The position numbers and the translations under genes were made by a program. Shown piece by piece: positions 20,666 to 30,829 of a stretch of DNA of 64,000 nucleotides; position 1 is the first letter of the stretch, and each line of letters begins with the position of its first letter. This DNA is from Sarcophilus harrisii (lineage: Eukaryota; Chordata; Mammalia; Dasyuromorphia; Dasyuridae). The notes beneath the pieces are model-generated. The model was not told where the DNA came from. It was given only the letters and a program-made list of their open reading frames with translations, and did not search any database. The DNA lies in contig NC_045431.1 in assembly GCF_902635505.1 (NCBI RefSeq), positions 70,494,501 through 70,558,500 on the forward strand, in the 5' to 3' direction.

Positions 20666-21168
20666 TGTGGTAGCAGTCATGCTTGTTTTGTGCGGGGGAC
20701 CGTTGCCAGGGTGAGGCGGCCGGCCCGCATGCCTGCTGACTGTTGAGGGCAGGATTGCATGTGTGGCCCGCTGTGGACAAGAACAGAACCTCTTCCTAGT
20801 TTTCCTTTCCCTCTCTACCCCCCCTTGATCTTATTTCTTGACAGCTTCACCTAGTGCTTTGCATACCAGCCTGGCAGCATCCCAGACAGAGCTTTGGAAG
20901 AAAGTCCTAGACTCGTTCTTTGAAGGGCAGGGGAGGGCTGTTTGCTTAAGGGAGGGATAAAAAGGTCTCACACAGGGGGTGTGGTCATTAGCTGCTTTAC
21001 CTGTTGATCTCTTATTGCCCTCTGAGAAATATTTTCCTACTCTAGCTGATTGCTGTGCAGATTCTGCAGGAGGAGGAGACTTATTTTAGGTTGATCTTCC
21101 TTTTCCTTTTAAATGGATTCTTTTAATTTATTATTACTAAAGTTGGTTTAGTTGTATTTTAGGAACCA
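20666..21168 (+). mobile_element. Probable solo LTR of an endogenous retrovirus
   Basis: About 503 bp starting TGTGGTAGC and ending GGAACCA, so TG...CA, with a hexamer duplication of one mismatch outside (CAAATG at 20660-20665, CAAGTG at 21169-21174). It is more GC- and CpG-rich than its surroundings at the 5' end and has a TATA-like GATAAAAAG at 20956. No internal viral genes lie on either side, so it looks like a solo LTR, a fossil of moderate age. The family was not determined. Confidence 0.55.
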
Positions 21169-21244
21169 CAAGTGCATTCTCATTGCCCGATGTGAGTAGA
21201 CTGCCCTAGCTCCGGACTAATCCAGAATTTAGTTGCATGTGATC

Positions 21245-21480
21245 CTTTAGTTGTTTTTCACTTGTGTTTGACTCTTTGTAATCCCATTTGAGGTTTTCTT
21301 GGCAAAAACTGGACTGGTTTGCTATTTCCTTCTCCAGCTCATTTTGCAGATGAGGAAACTGAGGCAAAGAGGGTGAATTGACTTACTCAGGGTCACACAA
21401 TTAGTAAGTGTCTGAGGCTGAATTTGAACTCAGCTCTTCTTTATTCCAGGTCCTGCACTCTAACATCACCTAGTCATCTT
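21245..21480 (-). mobile_element. Long marsupial SINE with RTE-like tail, antisense
   Basis: Opens with the antisense RTE-like tail (TTGACTCTTTGTAATCCCAT, TTGAGGTTTTCTTGGC), then CAGATGAGGAAACTGAGGC, CTCAGGGTCACACAATTAG and the antisense tRNA-like head. Nearly full length. Confidence 0.85.
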
Positions 21481-22264
21481 TTGGGTTACAATAAATAAAG
21501 TTTCATAGAGGGCTTGAGATCTAAGCTGAGTCTAGAAGGAAAACAATGTCTCTGAACAGCTAATATGGAGCAGTGGATTCTTTCCTAACTTATCCAGGTG
21601 ATAAAGAACCTGAGAGATCTTGCACTTCACTGTCAGTTTTGAAGAATGTAGGATCACGTCCACACCACAAGGAGGCATCAGAATAGGACCTGAATATATA
21701 CAAAAATTTTAGTTAAACTGTGACTGTCATCAGTTTGGTGACTAGAGTCAAAAGCAGGGGAAAGGCATTAATTGGTTCATGACAAATTCAGATTTTGTCA
21801 TGACTAGCTCTAAAAATAATACTTCACCAGTTTGAGAGTTATGTTTTGTTTTTACTGGTGGCGTATATACCCAAAGTTCACCAACATACACACAACATCT
21901 GTATAGCAGTATGTCTCCTTCCTTAATTAGGATACTGCCACTCTCTCATCCAACTGAGAGAACCCTCAGGTTTTCAAAACACTTTTTATGTTATTTCACA
22001 CAAATGAATGCATGCTGTAAAAATAAAATTTGGGGTATTTCCAGATGCGGTAGCCTCCCTTCCAACAATCACATCACATGTGGCTCCTATTGTAAAACTG
22101 AGAATACATTGGGTTCAGGTGGAATGCCTTGGATCAGGACCGCAACATATTTAAAAAGCACTGGACAGGTACAGAGACATGAGATCATCTAATCCAAACT
22201 ATTTTACGCATTAGTTTGTTTGATCCTTACAATAGTTCTGTGAGGTTCGTCTTCCAGCTCTCAA

Positions 22265-22405
22265 ACTTATTTGAGGTATGATCCTGGACAAATCATTTAA
22301 TCTCTCACTTCCTCATCTGTAAAATGGGACTAATGAAGCTTATATCATCTCCCTCATAGGTCTGTTGTAAGAAAAGTGCTTTTAAAATTCTATTGTAACT
22401 GGCAT
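22265..22405 (+). mobile_element. MIR SINE
   Basis: GATCCTGGACAAATCATTTA, TCTCTCACTTCCTCATC, TGTAAAATGGGACTAATG and GGTCTGTTGTAAGAAAAGTGC. Bases 21481-22264 hold no feature I recognise, apart from a short antisense MIR-like patch near 22195-22245. Confidence 0.7.
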
Positions 22406-22444
22406 AAAACATGTGTATAAAATGTGTGTGTGTATCTGTGCATG

Positions 22445-22640
22445 GATCTTACTTTATAGCTTGCAAGACACTTTACATGTCTTTTCTCACGTGAGCCATA
22501 ACAATAAACCTGTGAAGTAGGTTTCTTGGATGTTAGCATCTCCATTTTAAGATGAGGCAACTGAGGGCCATGGTCAAATAGCAATAAGGGGTCAAAGGGC
22601 TTCCTGATTCCAGACCAAGTTGTCTCTTGTTATATGCTAC
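22445..22640 (-). mobile_element. MIR-like SINE, antisense
   Basis: ATAGCTTGCAAGACACTTTA, CTGTGAAGTAGGTTTC, CTCCATTTTAAGATGAGGC and CTTCCTGATTCCAGACC in reverse order. Confidence 0.65.
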
Positions 22641-22865
22641 ATAAGTGTGAGTTATAGGATGCGTTATTACAAAGGTATAGTGCTATAGCTCATGTGCCCA
22701 AGCTCAGGTCTACATGAATCAACTTCAATCTTGGCGACTTCTCATATGGCTCTTTTTTTTTTGTTTTTTGTTTTTTTTTTTGCTAAGTATTCCCTTGGAA
22801 ATGTCTGGATTTGGGTTGCTTTAATTTCTACAGGTTCTGTCTTGGGGCTATCAGAATACACTCAT

Positions 22866-23015
22866 GGGGCACCTAGTTAGTATAGTGGACAGACTATCAG
22901 ACCTGAAGTCAGGAAGACCTGAGTTTAAATCTGGTCTCAGACACTTAACATTTCCTGGCTGTGTGACCTGGGACAAGTCACTTAATCACAATTGCCTCAG
23001 CAAGAGGCAAAAAAG
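22866..23015 (+). mobile_element. WSINE-type marsupial SINE
   Basis: GGGGCACCTAGTTAGTATAG, CTGAAGTCAGGAAGACCTGA, TCTCAGACACTTAAC and ACAATTGCCTCAGCAAGAGG, with an A-rich end. Confidence 0.92.
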
Positions 23016-23414
23016 AAAAAGAATATACCTCATGTCTACATTTCCACAAATATTAAGATTTAAACTAAAATTTTATATTGAAGGCAGGATTACCTTTGTT
23101 TCCCCCCCACCCCAAAGAACCCTTCTTTGTAACAAAGAATTATGCAGGTAAACAAAACAAATCAAATCACTGGCCATGTCTGACAACATATGCCTCATTT
23201 TATAATTGCAGACTACCACTTCTCTGTCAGGAATAGGAAGCCACTCTTACTCAAAATAAAATAGGTAAATTGAAAGAATGAAGTTGAGATTACTCATCAT
23301 ATTGATCAGAGTTCTGGTGTCTTTCAGTGTTGTTTTTCCTTAAAGTATTGTTCTTTTGGTTCTGTTGACTTCAGTTTGCATTGGATTAGTATAAGTCTTC
23401 CTGAATTCTTGATA

Positions 23415-23507
23415 CTCCCTCCCTCTTTTCCTCTTTCCTTTCCTCCCTCCCTCCCTCCCTCCCTTCCTTCCTTTCCTTTTTCTTTTTCTTTTTCTTTTTT
23501 TTTTTTT
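23415..23507. repeat. CT-rich tract and T-run
   Basis: CCTC and TTCC units followed by CTTTTT units and a T12 run, directly before an antisense SINE. Part is likely that SINE's expanded poly(A). Confidence 0.9.
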
Positions 23508-23642
23508 TGCTGAGGCAATTGGGGTTAAGTGACTTGCCCAGGGTCACACAGCCAAGAAGTGTTAAGTGTCTGAATTCAGATTTGAACTCAGGTCCTCCTC
23601 ACTTCAGAGCTGGTGCTCTATCCACTATACCAACTAGCCCCA
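23508..23642 (-). mobile_element. WSINE-type marsupial SINE, antisense
   Basis: TGCTGAGGCAATTGGGGTTA, AGTGACTTGCCCAGGG, GATTTGAACTCAGGTCCTCC and GTGCTCTATCCACTATACC. Low divergence from the consensus I remember. Confidence 0.95.
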
Positions 23643-23814
23643 TATTGTTTCTTATAGCAAAATGAAATTTCATTATATTCATGTATATTATATTCATTAA
23701 AACTGGTTCAGTGATTTGCCAGCTGATGGGCATCCACTTCTAGTTTTTTGTTTTCACAAATAATATTTCTCTATAGTATACATAGAACTTTCCCCTTTGC
23801 CTTTGACTTCTTTG

Positions 23815-23930
23815 GTGATCAATAAATCAACCACTCCACATTTGTTTAGCACCTGACACCTTGACAAATATTAGAGATACAAGAAGAGGCAAAAGCTAGT
23901 CTTCATCCTAAAACATCTCGCAATCTCTTA
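23815..23930 (-). mobile_element. L2 3' end, antisense
   Basis: ATCAATAAATCAACCACTCC, TTTAGCACCTGACACC and ATTAGAGATACAAGAAGAGG, then a worn AAACATCTCGCAATCT. Confidence 0.55.
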
Positions 23931-23934
23931 TGTT

Positions 23935-24328
23935 TAGGGGTGATATCCTTGAGTCAGAGTATATTTTACTAACTTTTCTCCTCTCCAGACACCAAAGTTT
24001 GCTGTGAAGTTGCATCCATGCAGTTTTATTGTGTTTAGGTAAATGAAATACCTTTTGCTGATGAGCAGGTCATGAGATGCGCAAGTCTTTGATACTAAAT
24101 GACCATTGTGGTCGCTATTCATTCATATCAAGGACTCCCTGCCATAGCTGGTAATTTGATCCTACTCCAGCATTAAAGTCACCCAGAGTTATAAGCTTGT
24201 TCTCATTTGGCACATTTACAACAAGGGTCTGCAGGTCTTCATTAAAATGTTTTATTTTGCATTTAAACTCTACTGCAAAGAGAACAATGCCTTTGGGCAG
24301 GTCACATTGTTCAAATGCCAAATGTGCA
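23935..24328 (-). mobile_element. Non-LTR retrotransposon endonuclease domain, antisense
   Basis: Minus-strand frames read HLAFEQCDLPKGIVLFAVEF, then NENKLITLGDFNAGVGSNYQ, LWQGVLDMNE, and downstream NGHLVSKTCASHDLLIS and LHGCNFTANFGVW. This is the apurinic-type endonuclease of a LINE whose ORF databases often label craniofacial-development-protein-2-like; GDFN is intact. It meets a plus-strand segment of the same family at about 24329. Confidence 0.75.
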
Positions 24329-24329
24329 C

Positions 24330-24675
24330 TTGCCAAAAAGACTATTTTATGGAGAACTCACACAGGGCAAGCTCTCACAAGGTGGTCAGAAAAAGGGATT
24401 CAAGGACATTCTCAAGGTCTCAAGAACTTTAGAATTGAATGTATGACATATGAGACACTGGCACAGGACCGGTCAGCACAGCCTGCCCTCATCAGAGAAG
24501 GTGTCGTGCTCCAAAATTGAAAGAAACTCGAGATGCGCAAAGGAACACTTGGTGTCCAACCTGTAGCAGAGCGTTCTGAGCTCATCTTAGACTCGTGGTA
24601 GAACACACTGTCACTTAGCTCTAATATAACGATGTCATTTTGGTCCTCTTCAAGCACAAAGGACAACAAGCAACC
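24330..24675 (+). mobile_element. Non-LTR retrotransposon C-terminus and 3' tail, sense
   Basis: The plus strand reads LFYGELTQGKLSQGGQKKGF and KDILKVSRT, then in another frame ETLAQDRSAQPALIREGVVL, as in the C-terminal part of the same LINE family. It ends with ATGTCATTTTGGTCCTCTTC, AAGCACAAAGGACAACAAG and a CAACCAACC repeat typical of a LINE 3' end. With 23935-24328 it makes a 5'-inverted copy. Confidence 0.75.
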
Positions 24676-24689
24676 AACCAACCATCCAA

Positions 24690-25085
24690 CCAGTTATCAT
24701 ATTGTTTTCTAGAACTGTCAATGAAATTCCTAGCTTCACTAATAGTATATTAGTGTATCATGGCTCATCTGACATTTGCCATTTTCATCTTTCATTATCT
24801 TTATTAAACTGACAGGTATGTGGTAAAAATCTTAGAGTTGTTTTAATCTGTCTTTCTCATATTATTAGTGATAAGTAGACATCACTACTGTCTCGTTTCT
24901 GGCAAAATTCTCTCTAGTTTTACTTGAGATTCTTGTATAACAGGAATTCTTAGCTAGTTAAACACTGACATCAATATCTTGTTGGGCTATTCTATATCAA
25001 TGACCACTTTTTTCTATTGTTTCATATCAACTATTTTTGATGATTATTGCTTTGTAATACTTCAATATCTGGATTTCCATCAAAT
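24690..25085 (-). mobile_element. L1 ORF2 end region, antisense
   Basis: AATTCCTAGCTTCACTAATA, CTGACATTTGCCATTTTCAT, CTTAGAGTTGTTTTAATCTG and ACACTGACATCAATATCTTG are patterns of antisense L1 ORF2. Confidence 0.6.
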
Positions 25086-25139
25086 TCGTCAAATATATTT
25101 TTTCTTTTTTTCCTATTTAGTTTTTTTTTTAATTTTCTC

Positions 25140-25815
25140 CCAAGACCTACATGTGCAAAAATGTTTGTGGCAGCCCTTTTTGTAGTGGCAAGGAACTGGA
25201 AACTGAGTGGATGCCCATCAGCTGGAGAATGGCTGAATAAATTGTGGTTTATGAATGTTATGGAATATTACTGTTCTATAAGAAACGATCAGCAGGATGA
25301 TTTTAGAAAGGCCTGGTGAGACTGACATGAACTGATGGCTAAGTGAAGTGAGCAGAACCAGGAGATCATTGTACCCAGCAATAAGAAGATTATACGATAA
25401 TCGATTCTGATGGGACGTGACTCTTTCCAACAGTGAGATGATTGATGCCAGTTCCAATAATCTTGTGATGAAGAGAGCCATCTACACCCAGAGAGAGGAC
25501 TGTGGAGACTGAGTATGGATCACAACATAGCATTTTCATCTTTTTGTTGTTGTTTGCTTGCATTTTATTTTCTTTCTCAGTTTTTTTCCTTCTTGATCTA
25601 ATTTTTTCTTGTGCAGCAAGATAATTGTATAAATATGTATGCATATATTAGATTTAACATAGATTTTAATACAGTTAACATGTATTGGATTACCTGCCAT
25701 TTAGAGGAGAAGGTGAGGAGGAGGGGAAAATTTGGAACACAATGTTTTGCAAGGGCCATTATTGAAAAATTACCCATGCATATGTTTTGTAAATAGAAAG
25801 CTTTAATAAAAAAAT
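25140..25815 (+). mobile_element. L1 3' end, sense
   Basis: Frames in the 5' part read the L1 ORF2 end (CAKMFVAALFVVARNWKLSG, EWLNKLWFMNVMEYYCSIRN). The 3' UTR follows with its GAGGAGAAGGTGAGGAGGAG tract, then ATGCATATGTTTTGTAAATA and AAGCTTTAATAAAAAAATT. A fairly young, 5'-truncated copy. Confidence 0.92.
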
Positions 25816-25825
25816 TAAAAATAAT

Positions 25826-26365
25826 AAAATTTCCCCCAATTACATGCAAAAATAAATTTTAACATTTCTCTCCTTTTCTCCCTCCCCACCCCTCCTCATG
25901 GAAAAGGCAAGCAATTTAATATAGTTTATACATGTGTAGTTATGCAAAACATGTTTCTATATTAGTCATGTTGTGAAAGAAAATATAGACAAAAAATCTC
26001 AAGAAAAATAAACAAAGTAAAAAAGTATGCTTCAATTTGTATTCAGATACCATCAGTTCTTTTTGGGGGGAATGAATAGTATTCTTCATCATAAGTCCTT
26101 CAGAGTTGCCTTGGATCATTGTATTGCTGAGAATAGCTAAGTCACTCACAGCTGATCATCTTACAACATTGCTGTTACTTTGTACTCAGCACAAGTCACT
26201 TTGTATCAGCTTCTGTAAGTCTTTCCAGGTTTTTCTGAGTGCATCCTGCTCATTATTTCTTACAGCACAATAGTATTCCATCATAATCGCGCACCACAAT
26301 TGATTGAGCCATTCCCCATTTGATGAACGTCCACTCAATTTCCAATTCTTCTGCAAATATTTTTG
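25826..26365 (-). mobile_element. L1 3' end, antisense, older subfamily
   Basis: TTTCCCCCAATTACATGC, a C-rich tract, GCAAAACATGTTTCTATATT, AGTATGCTTCAATTTGTATT and CAATAGTATTCCATCATAAT. Same subfamily as 63368-64000. It lies tail-to-tail with the sense L1 at 25140-25815. Confidence 0.85.
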
Positions 26366-26439
26366 AGGCACTTTGTAAGGCTTAAAAGGTGCTTGCTAAA
26401 TATTTGTTGAACTTATTTAAAATCCAGATAATGCATCAA

Positions 26440-26545
26440 GATTTAAGGGTGAGGCGCAATGCTAGGTATTGATGCAAAGACAAAAACAAAACCAGTTCTT
26501 GCCTTCAGGGAGTTTACATCCTACTGTGAGATACAACATGTGGAC
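26440..26545 (-). mobile_element. L2 3' end, antisense
   Basis: GCAATGCTAGGTATTGATGC, CCAGTTCTTGCCTTCAGG and GAGTTTACATCCTACTGTG. Confidence 0.6.
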
Positions 26546-26564
26546 AAGTAAGTAAGGACAATGT

Positions 26565-26790
26565 AGGAAAATGTATTACAGTGAATAGAGAGCCAGTCTC
26601 AGGCCAAGGTTACTTGGATTAAAATTCTATCTCTGAAGCACTGATTGTTGGATGCCAGGCAAGTTACTTATGATGTCTTAGACAACTGTCTAGTGGTATA
26701 AGTTGCTGAAAAGGCAGAATCAACTTCTATATGAGTTTCTGATTAGGGAATTTTCTGTACCAATGAAATCACAAGTATAGACCTTATCCT
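26565..26790 (+). mobile_element. SINE with extended 3' end
   Basis: AATAGAGAGCCAGTCTCAGG, CCAGGCAAGTTACTTATG, TAGACAACTGTCTAG and GTACCAATGAAATCACAAG. Same tail family as 7030-7160. Confidence 0.6.
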
Positions 26791-26847
26791 AGAAGCAAAA
26801 AAGCCACTATTAGTTAAGGGACTTTTAATATTTTTTTTTTGACATGA

Positions 26848-26990
26848 ACTCTTCCTTCCTTCCTTCCTTCCTTCCTTCCTTCCTTCCTTCCTTCCTTCCT
26901 TCCTTCCTTCCTTCCTTCCTTCCTTCCTTCCTTCCTTCCTTCCTTCCTTCCTTCCTTCCTTCCTTCCTTCCTTCCTTCCTCCCTTCCCTC
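26848..26990. repeat. (CCTT)n microsatellite
   Basis: More than 30 near-perfect TTCC units, degrading to about 27030. It appears to have replaced or split the head of the SINE that follows. Confidence 0.98.
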
Positions 26991-27034
26991 ATTCTCTCCT
27001 TCCTTCCCTCTCTCCACCCTTCCTTCCCCACCTC

Positions 27035-27240
27035 CCTCATTGAGTCTGGAGCCAGGAAGACCTAAACTCAAATCTAGCTAAGACACTTATTAGCTATGTG
27101 ACCCTGGGTAAGTCATTTAACCCTGTTTGTCTCAGTTTCCTCATCTGTAAAAATGAGCTGCAGAAGCAATTCCAGCATCTTTGTCCAGAGAATCCCAAAT
27201 GGAGTCATGAAAAATTTGGATTTGGTTGAAAACAACTGCA
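27035..27240 (+). mobile_element. Long marsupial SINE with RTE-like tail, headless
   Basis: TTGAGTCTGGAGCCAGGAAG, TAGCTATGTGACCCTGGG, TTTCCTCATCTGTAAAAATG, then TCCCAAATGGAGTCATGAAA. The tRNA-like head is lost at the CCTT array. Confidence 0.8.
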
Positions 27241-27244
27241 CTTC

Positions 27245-27310
27245 AGGAAGAGGTAGATCTGGGGAAATTTCTTGGAAATGGGAAAGGAGCCAGTAGATAG
27301 GGAGAAATCA
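27245..27310 (-). mobile_element. L3/CR1 fragment, antisense (short)
   Basis: GGGAAAGGAGCCAGTAGATA then GGGAGAAATCAAGAAG resembles the antisense L3 segment also found near 9505-9530. The purine-rich DNA at 27590-27890 beyond the microsatellite may continue it, but I could not place it. Confidence 0.4.
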
Positions 27311-27321
27311 AGAAGTGTGAT

Positions 27322-27322
27322 A

Positions 27323-27411
<89 letters not shown>

Positions 27412-27418
27412 GAGAGAG

Positions 27419-27457
<39 letters not shown>

Positions 27458-27470
27458 GACAGAGAGAGAC

Positions 27471-27540
<70 letters not shown>

Positions 27541-27545
27541 GAGCA
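27322..27545. repeat. (TG)n followed by (GA)n microsatellite
   Basis: About 20 TG units switch to GA/GAGACA units of about 180 bp. All open frames across it are repeat artefacts. Confidence 0.98.
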
Positions 27546-27899
27546 GACACAGATACACATAGTCACATAGATAAATAGAGACAGACAAAAAGAATGTTCA
27601 ATGAATCTACTTCCAGGAGAGAGGAAGAGATGGAGGACAGAATTTCTCTTCCCAGAGAACAAAAATGAAGATACAAACTCCCAAGTGTTGAATGAAATCT
27701 GCATATGGTTAGTAATGTAAAACAAGAAAGGCATAAGAGAGGAAAGGAGTTAGGGATGAGGAGAGCCAGAGGAGAGAAGGTTAGAGTTGGGTGGGGTGAG
27801 GATGGAGAAGAGAATTCAGGAAAGATGGGAGAGAGGGATCCAGGATTCACAATATGGGTTGTATAGAGGAGCATACCTTCTAAAATTGGATATCTTTAG

Positions 27900-28384
27900 A
27901 ATTCAAGCCTTTTAAACCGAACCCAGCTGCCTATCCAGAGGAAAGAATTTTGACTTTTGACTGTTAAACTGCTTATAGCAGCACTTTAAAAAGCTACATA
28001 CGGTTAATTCAGGCTGAAGGATATCAAGTTTCCCACGTTCCAGAGCTAGCTTTGCCAGGCTTTGCCACCTGAGGCGCCAACCACCTGCAGCCAGCATGCT
28101 TAGGTGACAGATTCAAGAACATTTTCTAGGAAATGGCTTCAAGTCACAAGTATCTTCCATCGCCACTATTAACACTGGGAGTCAGATGTGAGGAAACAGC
28201 AAGGCATCCGCACTTGGCTCCCTCTGGTACTTAGCATCTGAATACTGGAGAGAAACTGCTTTTTGGAGCTTTGGAAGCCCAGGAAGCTGAGACCTCCTGT
28301 AGGCGTGTGTCTGAATCTCCATAGAACTAGAGGAAAATCTGCCCATCACCTCCTCAACCCAGAAATCCAGTGTATCAGGATAAC
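27900..28384. other. Apparently unique DNA
   Basis: No SINE, LINE or microsatellite pattern; GC content is higher than around it (for example CACCTGAGGCGCCAACC near 28065). No splice-bounded open frame is evident. A plain candidate for a conserved non-coding element if orthologues align. Confidence 0.3.
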
Positions 28385-28478
28385 ATGCAGAATATTTATA
28401 CTACTGTGGGGTTACTGCAGAGATCAAATGAGATAATGCACATAAAGCACTTTCTAACCATAAAGCATAATTGTTGTT
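28385..28478 (+). mobile_element. MIR 3' end
   Basis: GGGTTACTGCAGAGATCAAA, TGAGATAATGCACATAAAGC and ACTTTCTAACCATAAAGC. Confidence 0.6.
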
Positions 28479-28504
28479 ATGGGATGTGGCATGTGTGATC
28501 ACCA

Positions 28505-28680
28505 CTGCCAAAAAGAAGAAGAGGAAGAAGAGGAGGAGGAGGAGAAGGAGGAGGAGGAGGGGGGAGGAGGAAGAAGAGGAGGAAGAGGGAGAAGAGGGGG
28601 AAGAGGAGGGGGAAGAGGAAGAGGAGGAGGGAAAAGAAAAAGAAGAGGAGGGAGAAGATGATGAAGAAGAAGAAGAAGAA
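28505..28680. repeat. Polypurine AAG/AGG tract
   Basis: An uninterrupted run of A and G on the plus strand with GGA, GAA and GGGG units, about 170 bp. Mirror-like purine tracts of this kind can form triplex DNA. Confidence 0.97.
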
Positions 28681-29039
28681 TGGTTTTCTCAAAGGTCAAT
28701 ACCAAATTAAAAGAAAAGATAACTTTAAGAAAATACTGCACAAGATCGCATTAGCCTTGTCCAACCTCTTTAAATACTTGACTCTGAAAAAAAGGAAAAT
28801 GGATAACAATAAAGACATAGACCCCGATTATCTTTTGTTAGAGAAATCTGATAAATGTAAAGCAATTGCTTCAAGGAAAACAAATCAAGACTTAAGACAT
28901 GACCTCGGTCATTCAACACTGACTTTCAGTAACTAATTCTCTGAGTCAGGAAGTATAAACAATACTTAAGATACAGTAAGAAGGAACAGCTGAGTCTGGT
29001 ATGAAGAAATCCATGCTATATAAGTAACAGTTTTAGAAG

Positions 29040-29230
29040 TGTTTAAGAATAGGTTTTCAAGATTACAAAGAGGAGAACATTCTAAAAGAATGGAAGAGAT
29101 CATAAGTGGCCCTATTTAATGAAAGGAGGGAAGTGAACAGAAAAGATGTCAGCAATCACTGAATGTTGTGTCTCTTTCTTGTGATTTATGCATTTAAAGA
29201 GGGTATCCTTAATGAAAACATAAGAAGGAA
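29040..29230 (+). mobile_element. Possible LINE reverse-transcriptase fragment
   Basis: Frames contain EENILKEWKRS-like and LVIYAFKEGILNENIRRKE patterns, reminiscent of the IPKEWK...I.LLYKKG region of non-LTR reverse transcriptases. Several frame changes. Bases 28681-29039 show nothing I recognise. Confidence 0.3.
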
Positions 29231-29234
29231 AGAA

Positions 29235-29405
29235 GCAAGTTTTGCAACAGGAAGTGTCCTGGATTTGGAGTCTAGAGATCTGAATTCACATTCGAGCCCT
29301 GCCACTTACTATGTGGGAAGCCTTGGACAAGTCAATCTCTCAGATTAAAATGAGAGTGCTTGGTGAGTCTGTAAATTTCCTTTCAGCTGTGATTTTATAA
29401 TCCTG
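29235..29405 (+). mobile_element. Ther1/MIR SINE
   Basis: GTGTCCTGGATTTGGAGTCT, AGAGATCTGAATTCACATTC, CCTTGGACAAGTCAATCTC and CTTTCAGCTGTGATTTTATA. Confidence 0.75.
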
Positions 29406-29529
29406 TGAGATCTCTTCATCTTCATAAGTGCCTGAAGTGTAGAGAATATAATATTAATCCATGCATGCTGAAGCCCCTCAAAAATTGCAAGTCAGGCAGA
29501 TCTGCATTCAAATCTTGCCTCTGGCAATG

Positions 29530-30790
29530 GGAGTAAAGAAATGGAAATAATAAATCAGATGGTGCAGCCAGGAGATAGAATAATTCAGCTTGTTGGAAGT
29601 ACAGAGCAGATAGCTGATCATACTATATGAAAAGGTTGGGAAGATATTGTGACCCCAGAATGTAAAGACTCTTGAATGTATCAATAGAATTTGACTAACT
29701 TGGTAAGTAATAGGGAGCCACTGAGGAAGATATGACATAACTAGATCTATGCAATGTAGTATATCTGGTTCCACAAGTAGCATGATGTAGTGGGAAAATA
29801 GTAAACCTGTAAACAGAAGAGATCTATTTTAAATTCTTCTTTCTCTATCACCAATCCTCCTTTAATATTGAGTACATCCATGCTAAGTCATTTAACTCAT
29901 TTCATTTTCTTCAGCTCTAATATGACACAAATATCTATAGTTTTGTGAATAAATATCAAATGAGACAATGGCTACGGTCTGTAAACCTATAAGGGATATA
30001 AAATTATTCTGGCAAAACTAAGAAAGATAGATGAGGAAGAAGAGGGGGAAGGCGGAAAGTCTTATTAAGGAGTTACTGCAATGGTCTTAGGCACATGATA
30101 ATGAGAGCCTTCTGGTGGGAAGGAAAAGGTAGAAGAGAGAGCAGGGAAAAGATATAAGAGGAAATGAGATAAGGGGTTAATAAATGATTGGGCAGTAAAG
30201 GTGAGGGAGCAGGAAGAATAGAAAAAACAAAGTTTTGAGTATTCTGTTATGGGATTGGTGATACCAATGGCTGAAAATAACCTGAGGAAGAAGGCGGGGG
30301 GTGGGGGGATATAATAAGTTTGTGTTTGGACATATTGAATTTAAGGGACCCCCTGGAACTTCCAGGTGGAAATGCCCTATGTGCAAGTGGGAATGCAAGT
30401 TTGGCGTTAAAAAGAGATGTTAAGGCTTTGACATTTGCAAGTGGATCATTGAAGTTATGAGAATGAATGAGAATTTCTCGAGTGAGAATTTAGAGAGAAG
30501 AGAAAAGACACAACAATTCTTTGGGGAATGCCAACCGGAGGGAGTGGAAAGAGAACGAAGAGCTTGGGGAAAAAGGCAGAGAAGTGGTCAGAAAGACAGA
30601 AAGAGAACTAGGAAAAATGTGTTTTCTACAAGCTAAAGACACATCAATGCTGCAGAAAAGCCAAGAAGGATAAGTACTAAAAAATCTGGAGTTGGTACCT
30701 AATTTTTGAAAGATGTTTTACTAAAGTAGTTGGAATGAATTTGGAGAAGGGGACAGAAAATGGAGGCAAAAGACTGATGAAAGAGTGTTA
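29530..30790 (-). mobile_element. L3/CR1 LINE, antisense, long copy
   Basis: From GGGAGCCACTGAGGAAGATA and AGTTACTGCAATGGTCTTAG through TTTGTGTTTGGACATATTGA and TTCTTTGGGGAATGCC to CATCAATGCTGCAGAAAAGC and AAGTAGTTGGAATGAATTTG. These follow one another as in the reverse complement of the L3 3' region and reverse transcriptase. A SINE splits it at about 29770-30005. This is the longest L3 relic here, about 1 kb net. Confidence 0.65.
29770..30005 (+). mobile_element. MIR-like SINE inside L3
   Basis: GTAGCATGATGTAGTGGGAA, GCTAAGTCATTTAACTCATT and TTTTCTTCAGCTCTAATATG, then a tail with AATATCAAATGAGACAATGG. The antisense L3 resumes after it. Confidence 0.55.
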
Positions 30791-30829
30791 TAAAAAAAAG
30801 TAAGTATGTAGGACACAGAAACTTTTTTC

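Larger units (their letters stand above)
23085..23800 (-). mobile_element. L1 fragment, antisense, interrupted by a SINE
   Basis: TTGTAACAAAGAATTATGC, GGTAAACAAAACAAATCA and TTTGCATTGGATTAGTATAA run to about 23415. After a CT tract and a SINE it resumes with TTTCTTATAGCAAAATG, TCATTATATTCATG and CAGCTGATGGGCATCCAC. An older L1 subfamily. Confidence 0.7.

Noticed and set aside
25218-25481. Antisense frames over the L1 3' end as host genes
   Set aside because: They are shadows of the sense L1 ORF2 end and 3' UTR.
26848-26990. Regular array resembling a CRISPR or satellite
   Set aside because: A 4-bp (CCTT) microsatellite; no spacers and a mammalian context.
27205-27734. Open frame of 163 codons and overlapping frames
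   Set aside because: Produced by the (TG)n(GA)n array and flanks.
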